From NCBI GenBank assembly GCA_030278955.1, contig JAOANR010000003.1, positions 29,279,227 through 29,343,226 on the forward strand: 64,000 nucleotides of DNA, given 5' to 3'. Of this stretch, positions 8,535 to 21,304 are shown in pieces. A model generated the notes under the pieces. That model had not been told where the DNA came from. It searched no databases and was given only the letters and a program-made list of their open reading frames with translations. Both the position numbers and the translations under genes were made by a program. Position 1 is the stretch's first letter; each line of letters begins with the position of its first letter. This DNA is from Hygrophila difformis (lineage: Eukaryota; Streptophyta; Magnoliopsida; Lamiales; Acanthaceae).

Positions 8535-11393
8535 TGTAATACCCCAGATTTTTATCAACGTCCAAAGGAATAAAATTTTTTCCGATCAATGTCGAAATAT
8601 CTCCGAGAAGAAGAAAATAATTTATCACAATAAATTATTGCTCGGAAATAAAACGCCGATAAATTCAAATTCAAAATGGAATAAAAGAGGGAAAGGAAGC
8701 CCGAAGACATTCCATCAATTGAGTCAAGACAATTGGAATTAAATTCAAGAAGGAAAAGAATTTTAAATCCAAGAACCCGTGAAGTCGGAAGAAATTTAAT
8801 GATACAAGTTATTGCACGGGAATCAAAAGACGACAAATTGGAAGCCGACGAACCCGAGAAATCGCCATCGAAAATTTAAATCCAAAAATAAAGAATTGGA
8901 TTTAAATTATTAAAACCGAAATAATTCCGAGAGAGCGGAATTTATTATTTATCGGAAGATAGCAACTCGAAACGAGTTTATCGAATTGTCCCAACAATCA
9001 CGGATAATTCCCACATTATGATTTTTATTTTTGTAAAGAAGGAATCTTAATATTTATAAAAAAAAAAAAAAAAAATATTAAAAGTTACTGTAGCACTACT
9101 GTAGCACTACTGTAGCACTACTGTAGCGCTACTGTAGCGGCCGCCTAATTGTCGGCCTAGGCCTCCAAATCCGGGATTCCTTGTCCCTTTAATGGCCATA
9201 ACACCCCCAACACCCCCATTTCAGCCATTTCCATCCCCTCTTCACTCCCAAAACACTCCCAAAAGCCAAACACTCTTCCGACGAACTTCCGGCGACTTTC
9301 CGACGAGTTTCCGGCAACCAAATCCAACCAAGGAAGTGTGTAGATCAAGGATTTCAGGCTTTGGATTGTTGGTAAGATGTTATTCAAGTTTCCATATGGT
9401 TTTAAGATCATAAACATCATCCTAACTTACGAATCTTCGTATTCAAACACAAATCGGAGCCAAGGGAAGAATAAATCGGGTGGAAGAGATTCGTTCGTGA
9501 CATCCCGTGGATTCCGGACGACCCCGTAACTTCCTAGACATCATCCCCACTGTAAGTTAACCTTACTATGGTTTTGGGTGACTTAAAATGCAACCAAACA
9601 TAGAGTTTTAAAAACTCTAAAATCTGTCAACAAGAAAAACCCCCGGCGCAGCGTTTTCGTATGAATTTTTCGATCCCTTAAAAGTCTTCAAACGAGAAAA
9701 CTCAAAACATGAAAAACGTTCCTAAGACATAGATCTAGCTTCTGTAAAATTTTCATAATTTTTCATTGTGTTTTGATATCCGAAAACGGCCTCCAACAAA
9801 CCTGCCCTAAAAGTCAAATTTGAAACTGTGGCAGATTTGAAATTGGACCAAAACCCCTACTTCAAGAGTTCAAACCTAAAAACTCAAAACTAAGATTTTG
9901 ATCCTAAGATCTTAAGCTATACTGTGTAAAAATTTCAGAAATTTTCATCGAGTTTTGATACCCCAAATCGTATCGGACATATTCTGCGTTTTAAGAGTTT
10001 TCGAAAGGATGACAGATTTCATAACCGATCTTGAGGAGCTTATTCCTATCATTTCTAGCCCGAACCAATCTTTGAGTTCTAAACAAAAGTTGTTGGAAAT
10101 CAAGTCTAGTATGTGCCTGTAAAATTTCAGAATTTTTGAAGTCCATTTGATATGTCAAAAAGTCAAATCTTTTAACGTTGTCAAACCTGAATCATGACAG
10201 CTTTTCGTTTCTGTAGAAAACTCGATTTTTGACATGCTTCCCATCGTTTTTCCAAAAAACTTAAAACACGAAAGTTGTTCATTGGGATGTTTTTGAGATG
10301 CTGTACAAATTTAAAATCAATCGCCTAAGAAATGGATTTTTAAACCAAAAAGGCGCAAACTGTGACATCGATCGATTTTTGAAATCTTTTAAACAACGAT
10401 CGAGACGTTGGAATTACGATAAAGCTATATTTTTGAAAAATCCCGTTACACCAAATAAAAACATTTTCTGTAAAAGAATTCTTTAGAAACATTGGGGACT
10501 TGTGACCAAGTTTGACATTATCAATATGATTCATGCGGGTTTGATTCCCAATGATATATTTGAGTTCTTGCGGGTTAGATTCCCCAAGGGCGATTGTATG
10601 TTTTCCTGCGGGTTAGATTCCCCAGGATGTATTGAGTTCTTGCGGGTTAGATTCCCCAATGGCGATTGTATGATTTCCTGCGGAAATATTGGTTATGAGG
10701 ATTGCGGTCACAAGAGCCCTGGTGAATGGTGAACTATAAAAGAAACGAAAAATATTTTGAGAAATGATATTTTTGAAATTGGCTGAGGCCGCCGGATCAC
10801 CGGCTAACTGTTACAATTGGCTGCGGCCGCCGGATTGCCGGCTAAATTAAACATTGTTGAAATGGTTATGTAACGGGAGAACAAAATATCTAATATTTTT
10901 AAGTATTTATTTAGTTATGCCTTGCAAATCATTACCTACAAGAAATATTTTTATTAAATCTAATTAAAGGCTTTGAAACCCCTAACCCATGCTATGTGTT
11001 AACTTACTCAGCGCGTTTTTGCTGACCCAAACCATATATCTCCTTTTTCTTACAGAGTACGAAGAATATGCATCGTCATATGCATACATGGGAACATTAG
11101 GGGAAATCTTTATTTTAAATCCCTGCATTTAATTACGACTTGCATGAACGGGCCTGTTAACCCGTGTTTTGGCCATGTCGGCCCTTATACATTATTTCCG
11201 CTGCACAAATTAAAATTTCCGCTGCAACTTTGATGTATTATTTTTAAATTATCTATGAATGGGCTGTTTGAATATTTTAAATCCTGAAAAACCATAGCCT
11301 TGCATCTCTTTAGTGAGCTCGGAGAAACCGTGTCTTGCTAGGGAGGTGTGGCGGTGGCATCCCGGCTTGGGTTACCAAAACCGGGGTGTTACA
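8535..11393 (+). repeat. Element C 3' LTR
   Basis: Near-identical to 4545-7391; the extra 12 bp is one more CTGTAGCACTA unit at about 9100-9120. Followed at 11394 by the GGTAA duplication and the rest of the B LTR. Confidence 0.95.
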
Positions 11394-11398
11394 GGTAA

Positions 11399-13836
11399 CC
11401 CAGACCGGGATGCCACCGCCACACCTCCCTAGCAAGACACGGTTTCTCCGAGCTCACTAAAGAGATGCAAGGCTATGGTTTTTCAGAATTTAAAACATTC
11501 AAACAGCCCATTCATATATAATTTGAAAATAATACATCAAAGTTGCAGCGGAAATATAAATTGTGCAGCGGAAATAAAGTATAAGGGCCAACATGGCCAA
11601 AACACGGGTTAAACAGTCCCGTTCATGCAAGTCGTAATTAAATGCAGGGATTTAAAATAGAGATTTTCCCCTAATGTTCCCATGTATGCATATGACGATG
11701 CATAATCTTCATACTCTGTAAGAAAAAGAGGATAAATGGTTTGGGTCAGCAAAAACGCGCTGAGTAAGTTAACACATAGCATGATTTAGGGGTTTCAAAG
11801 CCTTTAATTAAATTTAATAAAAACATTTCTTGTAGGTAATACACAATTTGAGTTAATCATCCACTAATAAATAAATGGCATGATTTAAAACATAGTTTTT
11901 CCATGTGGTCATAATTCAACGTACATAGTAAAATGATTAGCAAGGCATAAATAAATAAATACTTAAAAATATTAAATCTTTTATTTTCCCGTTACGTAAC
12001 CATTTCTCAATATTTTGTATAGCCGGCAATCCGGCGGCCGCAGCCGTATCGCATTTCAAGTACATTGGCCGTCTTGGCACAGTTTCTCATGTCTCATGTT
12101 TCAAGTTTATATTTCAATTTCCATTCGACAAGCATTATATTTCAATTGCCTTCCGGCAAGCATTATATTTCAATTGCCTTTCGGCAAGCAGGATATTTCA
12201 ATTGCCTTTCGGCAAGCATTATATTTCAATTACCTTTCGGCAAGCAAAGTATTTCAATTGCCTTTCGGCAAGCAAGGTATTTCAATTGCCTTTCGGCAAG
12301 CAAGGTATTTCAATTGCCTTTCGGCAAGCAAAGTATTTCAATTGCCTTTCGGCAAGCAAGGTATTTCAATTGCCTTTCGGCAAGCAAGGTATTTCAATTG
12401 CCTTTCGGCAAGCAAGGTATTTCAATTGCCTTTCGGCAAGCAAGGTATTTCAATTGTATTTTATCTCAAAGGGATTCCCCATCATTTAAACCTTAAAGGC
12501 TAATTTCATGTTTCGACAAGATTTCAAGATCTCTCAAGTTTAAAACCGATCGATGTCACAGTTTGCGCCTTTTCAATTTAAAAATCCATTTCTTAGGCGA
12601 TTGATCTGAAATTTTCACAGTAACTCAAAAACATCCCAACGAACAACTTTCATGTTTTAAGTTTTCCGAAATTATGTGAGGAAACGGGTGAAATTTTACA
12701 ATCTTTGCCGAGTATGAAATCTGCCAACTTTTCTAAAACAGCGCACTGATTTTCAAAAGAATATTTGACATAGCAAACGAGCTCCAAAATTTATGAAATT
12801 TTACAGGCACTTAAAAGACACCAAAATAAACAAGTTTTATTAGAGTCAAATTATGCAAATTCATCACGGATTAAGTCAGATTAATCAACTAAGTTCGGTC
12901 TTAAAATCTGTCTCAGTTTTCGAAAGGTTCATGCACCACAGAATATGTTCGACGCGGTTTGGGGTAGCAAATCTTAATGAAAATGCATGAAATTTTACAG
13001 AGGTATTTAAGACTCATAGATCTACAACTTTCATGTTTAGCACAAGTCCTAATTCGGCCTAGATCCAAGGTCAAAATGGCTAACAAGTTCGAGATTCAAA
13101 CCTGCCGAAGTTCTAAGTTTGAAAAACGGGCAGCAGTGTTCAGATTCGGTTTTGGGCATCAAATCATAACGGAAAATTACGAAACTTTTACACAAGGTAG
13201 ATCTACGTCTTAGGAACACTTTGTATGTTTTGAGTTTTCTCGTTTGAAGACTTTTAAGGGTTCGAAAAATTCATCCAAAAACGCTGCGCGCGTATGAAAC
13301 CTCTTTTGACAGATTTTATTAATTTTCTTGAGTTGAATCTCTATGTTTGGTTGCATTTTAAGTCACCCAAAACCATAGTAAGGTTAACTTACAAAGATTG
13401 TGTTCTTGAGTCGTCCAAACACCTACGAACGGATCTACGAAACGCAAAGTTCCCGATTTTGGCCACGAACGTATTTGCAATCAACGATTCAAGAGTTAGA
13501 TTGGGGATTTGAGAGGAAAAACGAGATTGAGAACCTAAGATACTACTTACCAAAGATCTAAGCACTGTGATCCTTGATCTACACACTTCCTCGGTCGGAT
13601 TTGGTTGCCGGAAAGTTGCCGGAAGTTCGCCGGAAAGGTGTTTTGGCTTTGGGAGAGTTTTGGGAGTGTTTTTGGGTGAAGAAATGAAGTAGATGGGTGA
13701 TAATGGGGTGTTGGGGGTGTATTTTTGGCATTAAAGGGACAAAAATCCGACAAGGGATCGGCTGCTACAGTACCCGCATGTGCTACAGTACTGCTACAGT
13801 ACTGCTACAGTAGACACGTGCTACAGTAACTTTTAA

Positions 13837-13867
<31 letters not shown>

Positions 13868-14382
13868 TAAGATTCCTTCTCTACAAAAATAAAAATCATA
13901 ATGTGGGAATTATCCGTGATTGTTGGGACAATTCGATAAACTCGTTTCGAGTTGTTATCTTCCGGTAAATAATAAATTCCGCTCTCTCGGAATTATTTCG
14001 GTTTTAATAATTTAAATCCAATTCTTTATTTTTGGATTTAAATTTTCGATGGCGATTTCTCGGGTTCGTCGGCTTCCAATTTGTCGTCTTTTCATTCCCG
14101 TGCAATAACTTGTATCATTAAATTTCTTCCGACTTCACGGGTTCTTGGAATTAAAATTCTTTTCCTTCTTGAATTTAATTCCAATTATCTTGACTCAATT
14201 CATGGAATGTCTTCGGGCTTCCTTTCCCTCTTTTATTCCGTTTTGAATTTGAATCTATCGGCGTTTTATTTCCGAGCAATAATTTATTGTGATAAATTAT
14301 TTTCTTCTTCTCGGAGATATTTCGACATTGATCGGAATAAATTTTATTCCTTTGGACGTTGATAAAAATCTGGGGTATTACA
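11399..14382 (-). repeat. Element B 3' LTR, main part
   Basis: Reverse-orientation LTR continuing from 4523-4544. On the minus strand it holds a T-rich/A-rich tract (13837-13862), CTACTGTAGCA-type repeats (13764-13830), a donor GTAAGTTAACC near 13390, a 28-bp repeat array, one CCGGCGGCCGC motif (12020-12046) and an acceptor CTTTTTCTTACAG near 11718. Pairs with 24949-27949. Confidence 0.92.
12110..12458 (-). repeat. 28-bp minisatellite in element B 3' LTR
   Basis: About 12 units contain TTTCAATTGCCTTTCGGCAAG. The period is not a multiple of three and the unit lacks stops in any plus-strand frame, so all three frames stay open (up to 162 codons); these are artefacts of the repeat. Each unit contains the inverted pair TTGCC/GGCAA. 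Confidence 0.92.
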
Positions 14383-14762
14383 GTCTACCCCCCTTAAGAA
14401 TCAACTTCGTCCTCGAAGTTGTGTTTCGGCTTTTCTCGCGCTAAGAGTTAGGGTCCTTTTGTTTATTTGGGATACAAACTATCCGGGTTTCAAAAATAAA
14501 TGCTTATGCATTCTTACGGGGTATTACATCCTCCCCCCCTTAAGATTATAGTTATGTCCCCATAACTGCCTATGTATTATTCACAACCAGGTTCGGGTAT
14601 CATCGTATATGATCCTTCCTCTGTTTTCTTATAGGTGCCATTTTCTGTTATAGAAGTACGCGAAGATGAGTTTCTAAGTGATCAAGATCTAGGACTAAGG
14701 CAAAGTTAGTCTTAAGTTGGCGCTTCTAAGTCAAGACTCAAGGTCATGTCGAACACTAGAGT
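14383..14762 (-). other. Element B internal region, 3' part, with two stem-loop and polypurine modules
   Basis: On the minus strand, stem-loop 1 is 14568-14549, then a purine run and a false LTR start. Stem-loop 2 at 14421-14402 (CAACTTCG-AGGA-CGAAGTTG) is followed by the tract at 14396-14383. Homologous to 8150-8534 of C. Interrupted at 14762 by element D. Confidence 0.75.
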
Positions 14763-15325
14763 TGTAACACCCCCGTTCTCCCTAAAGATGCAGCGGAAGA
14801 AAAGAGCGGGAACAATGGGTGGGGTGCTACCGCCACATATTCCGGACTGCCCGAAATACGCTAAGGCTAGCATAAATAATTGCAGAAAATCAGAATTGAA
14901 TGTATATGCTAACCACGTTCCGGACAAGCTAGCATATAATTCACAAAGAAGCTTATATACTATGAGAAGTATAAAATAAGCTTAATAAAAATGTTTGGTA
15001 TAGCGTAACCAAACGGAGGACTGCATTCCTCAAAGCGCGCAATAACAATAATGGAGTAAATCCATGGAAGTTTTTATTTCATAAAAAGGGGTTGTCTATT
15101 TCATACTCAAAAATACTGTTTAACGCGTAATGCATTGTTTAAAACAGTAGGGCACCATATTTTCATAAATGGGATAAAACCCAAATATTTTGTTTATGCT
15201 CGATAAATCACTATCTATGCCAAGTAATATATTATTATAAAAAGGGGGTTTTTAAAATATACATTTTTATAAATAATACCCCCAATCGTGCCCGTGCAGA
15301 TGATGCCTTGCAGATCTCAAAACCT

Positions 15326-15990
15326 GAAAGGAAATGGTGACAAGTGTAGAGTCAGTGAAAACAATCGCTGAGTAAGTAGACGTTTACTCCCGGAGGAGGT
15401 AGGGTTGCAGAAATAATTTAAAGACAACAGTTATGGTAATGGTATGCTGAAACGAGAAGTAATTTAAGCACAGACAAAATCCATATAAATCTAATCCCGG
15501 GAAGAGATAATATGACACTATGCGTTACCAAGAAATAATTTCTCAGCCAACATGATGTGCAGGTTCCCCGTTATAGGGCCCAAATCTCACATACATTCAA
15601 GGGTTGTGGTGGAGGTAAGAAATTTCCTCAGACCACATTGAATCGAGAAATGGCATCGGGCTGATTCCCATCAGTCCCCGTAAGTCGTGTATTACAGGCA
15701 AACGGCGGAGGATTAACATCTGTCCCCGTAAGTCGTGTAACACAAGCAAACGGCGGAGGTGGCAGCAGCGACCCAAAACTTGGACCAAACCCCGTAACAA
15801 TGCGCGCTCAAAAATCCATAGGACATTGAGAATAGTTGCAAGTATTGTGAAGCACAGTAAAATGGCATACCAATAATCCAAAAGCAGTAGGGAGCTATAA
15901 GCATAAATTTAAAATAATAAAGCGGTATTAAAAATTATGCTTTAGCTAAAATAAATTTGGCTTTACTCCAAAGAGTAAAAATCTACTTAC
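15326..15990 (-). other. Putative intron inside element D LTR
   Basis: Donor GACA|GTAAGTAG and acceptor CATTTCCTTTCAG|GTT, with CTGAC about 33 nt upstream of the acceptor. Length 665 nt. The other LTR has the same sites. The motif set matches that of A, B, C and F although the surrounding sequence is unrelated. Confidence 0.45.
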
Positions 15991-16377
15991 TGTCACCGAA
16001 GATGGAATGGATACGACACACGCGTAGGCTACGAGCAGATATCCCTTTACAGCTATTTGGCTAGCAAAATTTCAATATTAACTTAGTAAGCTATAAAAAT
16101 AATAATAACTAGAATTTCCGACTTAATAAATCTTACCCGGAGGACTAACACGAACTAGCTATCTGTAATAATCCTTACTCAGCTCTAAAGCTCCTTGGCT
16201 TGCACCGAAAATCCCACTCAAAATCTTGACTGCTAAACTATTTCTAACAATACTATTAAAACCGCACAAGCACTAAACTATCTTACACTAAACTAAACTA
16301 GGTAATGAGAATAGCCGAAATCAAAAATATTAATGCTGAGAACAAGAATGGCGTGGGAATGGGTGAGGTTGAGGGGG

Positions 16378-16386
16378 TTTATATAG
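16378..16386 (-). promoter_or_regulatory. TATA box of element D LTR promoter
   Basis: Minus strand CTATATAAA at the end of the GC-rich block, about 390 nt upstream of the putative donor. The second copy in the 5' LTR is at about 22920-22928. It implies a start near 16345 (22887 in the 5' LTR). Confidence 0.55.
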
Positions 16387-17954
16387 ACACAAACTCAAGC
16401 TTTGGTTTTATCTGATCCCTCACACCTCAGTTGCGCCCTTTCCTGATTTTAATACTGCCTTCAATTAATTTTCCTTACACCCCTCAGTCAATGTCCTCTT
16501 TCTTCCCTATTTTGGGAAAATTTTGTCTTCAACCCCCCAGCTTTGCAGAGCCCTCTGTCTGCGTCCTTACTTTCCCCCACCCCATTTCCTTTGTCTTTTT
16601 ACCCTCTCTCTCCATGGCAGCTCCGGGGAGGCGGCGGCGCACGGAGATGACGGACGGCAGGCGGCAGCGGCGGCAACCTTCTTCTCCTCTCCTTCCTATC
16701 TTCTTCTCTCCTCTTCTCGTCCTCCTCTTCCCTCTCCGTCTCTCCTTTCTCTTTCTGTTTTTGTTTGTTTTGCTCTCTCTCTTGAAGAATCTCCGGCCGG
16801 CACCATGGAGGCGGCGACAGCAGGCTCGGCGGCGGCAGCGGGGCTCGAGCTCCCTCTTTCTTCCTTTCTCTCGTCTCCCTTCTCTCTCTCTCTTTTTCTT
16901 ATTTCATTGTTGGTTTGGTTCTGTGTTGTTGGAGATGGGGGTGTTCAGATTTTGTGGGTTGGAAAGAGGATGGTGGTGATAGGGCTGTTGAGTGGTGGCG
17001 GCGGCCATGGGGGTTTTGGGTTGTAGCAGCCGATCGGTTTGGTGGAAGGAAGGAGGAGTGGCGACGGGGCTGTGGTGGCGGATTCGCTGGAGGTTGTGGC
17101 CGTGGAGGCGGCGCCGGTGGAGGCTCGGTGGTGGTGCTCCGCAATGGTGGTGACCGAGGAAGGAGACGACAGAGGGAGTCACTGGTGGTTTTGGGTGGTG
17201 GCGGCACTAGGTTGGAATGCCGGAGGTGGTGTCGCCGGCGGCCGCCGGCGGCAGTGGCGGCGCCGGAGGAGGGAGATTAGGGTTAGGGTTAGGGTTTTGT
17301 GGTTGTTGGGCCAAATGAAGTTGGGCTTAGTGTTGGACTTAATTAATTTGGTCTCTATATACTTATTGGTCTAAAACCTATTAATTGGTCTCTTCAAAGT
17401 TAATTAAATAGCCCAATTTTAATTTGCTAAATTCATGAACTTAATAGGTTTAAATATACTATGGACTTAATAGATCTTTAATAATTTTATAGTTACAAAT
17501 AACTCTTAATGGGTTTAATTAATATCTTAATGATCTTATGTTCATAATTTAATTTAATTTAGTGGACTTAAATTACATGTTGATTTTCACTAGTAGTGGA
17601 AATAGCCCATCTTATCCTTTAAATTGGGTCCATTTGCTTAATGGATCACCTAATTTAATTGGTTTATTGGACTGAAGCTAATAAATTTTAATCCATGGAC
17701 TTAATAGAATGGTCCAAACCAAATAATTAATTATGGACTTAATCAATTCAACACTTATAATTTAATTTAAAGATTTGTTCTTAAAAAGTTCCAATTCCTT
17801 AAAGTTAGTTTATAACTAGGATCGGCTGAGATAAATTCACACTTCGTAAAATATTATTTCTTTTCATCTTCTAAAAATTAAATTTATGACGAAATTATGA
17901 ATATTAATTTATTAAAATTTAAAATTTTATTTAATAATTTTATGGGGTGTTATA

Positions 17955-20900
17955 GTCTACCCTCCTTAAAATGAGGCTTCGTCCTCGAAGCCCTACGACA
18001 AAACTTGGGAAAATTATAACTGGAGATATACTTCCAAAATTCCTAGAAAACTCTCAACGTGCCACCTATTGATTAAAATTCTATTTAAACGTCTTTGGAT
18101 ATTTCTCCTTGATATCTTATAGCTCTTACATGGACGGTATTATCCAATTTTAATTTATCAAGCAGTCCTAAAAACTTTATATTTGGTTATTAACCATTGG
18201 GGTTAAACTGATCAGGTCATCCTACTTGTAACACTTCCCTTAGGGAGAGATGCTAATTGCCTTGTACTTTATTTCTTTCCAATTTTGGTTACCCATATTT
18301 TATTACGCCGAAAAGGGTATCAGGATAAACCAAGGGAAGAAATCCATTGATATACTAGTATGCTACCCTATTCCCATTGCAGGGTTTCCAATTATTGTTT
18401 AAAATGGTGAGCTTCCTTTGGGTACGCCATAATCCTTAAATAATTCCCAACTCTTCTTTTATGTCGCGTACTCTATTCCTTTCTATAGTTCTTTCATACT
18501 TTAAGTGTGAACACAACTTTTGCTAGCCCGGGGTCACGTACTAGGTACTTATCCTCATAAACATTTAAATCCTACCCTCTATGTTTAAGAGGTAAGGATG
18601 CGGGTTGTGGTCGTTCTAACTTGTGGGTTTAGAAAGCCACTTGGCCCTTTGGCATCCAACCTTCCTGGTTGGTAAACCGTTGCTCTTAGGAAAAATCATT
18701 TATTCGCGTTCAACACTTGGCCAATTACTTTCATGCCTCGATTGTACTTTCCATAATTTCTGCGGTAATTAGGATGGGTCTTGTAATAAATTCTTGTTTA
18801 TTTATCTTAAGTACTTAGGCAATTCCAATTGTAATCAGACTAAGGCATGTATTTTTCAATAGTCCTTTGGTCATGTTAGGATTTCATCCCATTATGTCTT
18901 TGTAGGTGTCCCATGCTCCTCATAGGCCGTCATCCATAACCTTTATGGGTACGATTTGTGTATTCTTAAATCCAAAGTATTAGGGTAAGTTTGCTGGGTT
19001 CAATCCAGTCTAGAAAAATTTTAATCCTCCTGATATCCAACTCGGCTCATCCTTAATTGAAAGTACTCTCGTCTAGGGTTAAACATTGATTCAATTTAGT
19101 TGTGCGCGTGGGAGTTTTCCAATTATTCCTACGTCCCATTGTTAGGTGTCCCTGAATAATAATACATTAAATAACAAGAGTCTACAATTTCAGCTCATCG
19201 CTGGAATGTTGTCTCTTTGGAAAGAAAAATGGGGACGACCTCGTCCATCCAAGGGTCATTTCCCACAATTTGATAAGTTAGTACGTCCAAAATTGACAGG
19301 CTTTATAATTCACCCCTTTGTAACAATGTTTATCCTTGGTAACCTATTAATTTACTTAGGAATAGGATGAAATCCAATTATCCTGATATAGGTTACCGAA
19401 TCCTTTTGTAGAAGAATATTTAACAACATAGTAGGAAATTGCCATTGTGGCGAATTCAAAATGGTATAAAGCAAATCCAATAACTCGATACTTCTCACCA
19501 TGAAGCCCTCAATGAAGAAACGCGAAAGCTTCCTCTGACTCGGTTTTTAAATTGGTAGGTTTTTCCTTCAAGTATTCCATGATCCTTATAAATTCCGACT
19601 TACATAGGGCTTATAAGAAAGTCACTTGGCATCCAATGAGGTAGGTTAGGTTTCAATTATCCATAACCCTGAAAATTCTTGCAAGTGTCCAACTCACTAT
19701 GTTTAATTGAAACTGGATTATAACGTTGTTAACTAACGAAATTCTCAGGTCCGAGCATTTAGTCTTGGAGCTTAATAGTAAGTATCCACCTTACTATGTC
19801 CTCCATTGTAGATGTTTTATTTACACATAACAAAAATTTTAATGACATAAATTTTGGATTCTTACGTTTCCTTGCTTGGCGGGTTATCGCCAAGATAAAT
19901 AATAATGGCATTTCCCCTCTAAGAATTATCCACATAATTTGGAAATTATGAATTTTAAAATTCATAGGTGAGCTAGTCTTCCGTCCTTAATTATAAACTT
20001 CGTCCTTGGCAATCCATAGTATTCAATCTATTGTATTATAGGCTCTCGTATATTTTCGTTTTCATTATTATTATTATTATTATCATTATTATTTCAATTA
20101 TTATCTATCTATTACTATTTTTTTTTTTAAGGAAAAACCTTTCACATAACGTATTTGGGAATCCTATCGAGGTAGATAAAAGTCATTTCCAACTATTCCA
20201 TCAAGCATTAGTTAGCCGATAACCTTAATCAAAGATTGGGTTCGAAGTCCTTAAACCTAAAGGAATAGAATTTTAATGTCTTAAGTTATCCTTTAAGCGC
20301 ATGATTGAGGCCATTTGCTTCCTCAAGAATATTCTCGGTAAATATGTAACTTTCCTTGCCAATTGGCATATGAATTTAAGGGAAATTCGTAAATTTCATA
20401 AAACTCGTTGTGAGTTTACAATCTCTTGGTGTTCTTTCAAAATATTCGCGTCTTATCTTTAAGGCGACATAATATTTGGAAATTTCTTATTCATGGTCAT
20501 CCGCATGATCATGTTGTTAACATATAACTCATGCTCTTATAAGACTAAGGTATAACCTTATGTTGACTAAGGCGAGAACGCAATTCGCACTAAGGCCATA
20601 AAACAATTTGTGATATGGCAAATTCTTGATAGATCAAAGAAGGGTCATAGACCATTTCAATACCATGTTACCACTTGGTAGGTATAACTTTGGGGTAAAC
20701 GTTCCCATACCTTACCGATAGTAAAAATAAAAGTAATCGCAATCATCGTCACCTATTGTAGGCATCATCTTACGTAATAAGGCAACTGAACTGAGAAACC
20801 AATAAACTAGTGCAATACTAGTAGGTTATCCAAGACACGTCTAGGGGTAGGTACTAAGGCAATACTTAGCAAAATAATCATAAGATAGTCGGAGAGAGAC

Positions 20901-21304
20901 TCTAGCTCGGAGTCCGACACATTGGAATAATCCTTGTCAAAAATGAACTTGTAATAATCCAAAATTCTGCTCGTGCCTATATGCATATGTGTGTGCTCCC
21001 ATCCCCAAATTTAACTTTAAAAATACTTGGCATAGTCTTTTCAAAATATTTCGTGCAAAAATTTCAATAATTTAAATGCACTACTTCTTAGAGCAAAAAT
21101 GGCTCTTCAAAAATATTTCTCGTGCAAAAATTGCAATAATTTATATGCACTAATCCGAAAGCTTTCAAATACTTTTCGTGTAAAATTTTAATAATTTAAA
21201 TACACGACTTGCATAGCCACCTGGCTTTAAAAATAATTTTTGGTGCATGAATTTTAAAAATTACAGATGCACAATTCCAAGAGCAAAACGCTCTGATACC
21301 AAAC
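17955..21304 (-). other. Element D internal region, non-coding
   Basis: Begins (minus strand) with the primer site at 21301-21290 and ends with stem-loop GGCTTCG-AGGA-CGAAGCC (17992-17975) and purine tract AAGGAGGGTAGAC. The 3.3 kb between holds no ORF above about 75 codons and no recognisable gag-pol remnant. An (ATT)n tract lies at 20060-20105. Similar AAATATTTCGTGCAAAAAT-type lines recur at 21045-21200 as a degenerate roughly 60-bp repeat. Confidence 0.75.

Larger units (their letters stand above)
4545..11393 (+). mobile_element. Element C: complete non-autonomous LTR retrotransposon
   Basis: 5' LTR 4545-7391 (2847 bp), primer site 7395-7408, internal about 1.14 kb including a MITE, PPT 8521-8534, 3' LTR 8535-11393 (2859 bp). 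TSD GGTAA at 4540-4544 and 11394-11398. LTRs start TGTAATACCCCAG and end CCGGGGTGTTACA. LTRs differ by about seven substitutions plus a 12-bp repeat-unit difference, so insertion was recent. No gag or pol is present; mobilisation must have used proteins from elsewhere. It sits about 22 bp inside the end of its relative B, in opposite orientation. Confidence 0.95.
14763..17954 (-). repeat. Element D 3' LTR
   Basis: Parts read on the minus strand: AT-rich U3; a GC-rich purine/pyrimidine-skewed block (17275-16600) with AAACCCTAACCCTAACCC at its start; TATA box at 16386-16378; putative donor at 15990; acceptor at 15327-15326. The GC-rich block keeps frames open on both strands up to 182 codons; these are low-complexity artefacts. 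Confidence 0.92.

Noticed and set aside
12110..12458. CRISPR-like array
   Set aside because: Units are contiguous with no unique spacers, inside a plant LTR, and no cas genes.
12015..12503. Three overlapping long forward ORFs (95-162 codons), also at 25587-26075
   Set aside because: They come from a stop-free 28-bp tandem repeat read in three frames; the peptide repeats carry no domain, and the region is LTR.
17277..17300. Telomere repeat (TTAGGGTTAGGGTTAGGG)
   Set aside because: Only three units, in both D LTRs, not the plant TTTAGGG type; on the transcribed strand it is the common AAACCCTAA-type motif of plant leaders.
16431..17374. ORFs of 92-182 codons on both strands, and copies at 22973-23916
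   Set aside because: Low-complexity GC-rich LTR block; frames open on both strands, no start context or domain.
20050..20222. 63-codon plus ORF rich in Ile
   Set aside because: Translation of an (ATT)n microsatellite in the non-coding interior of D.
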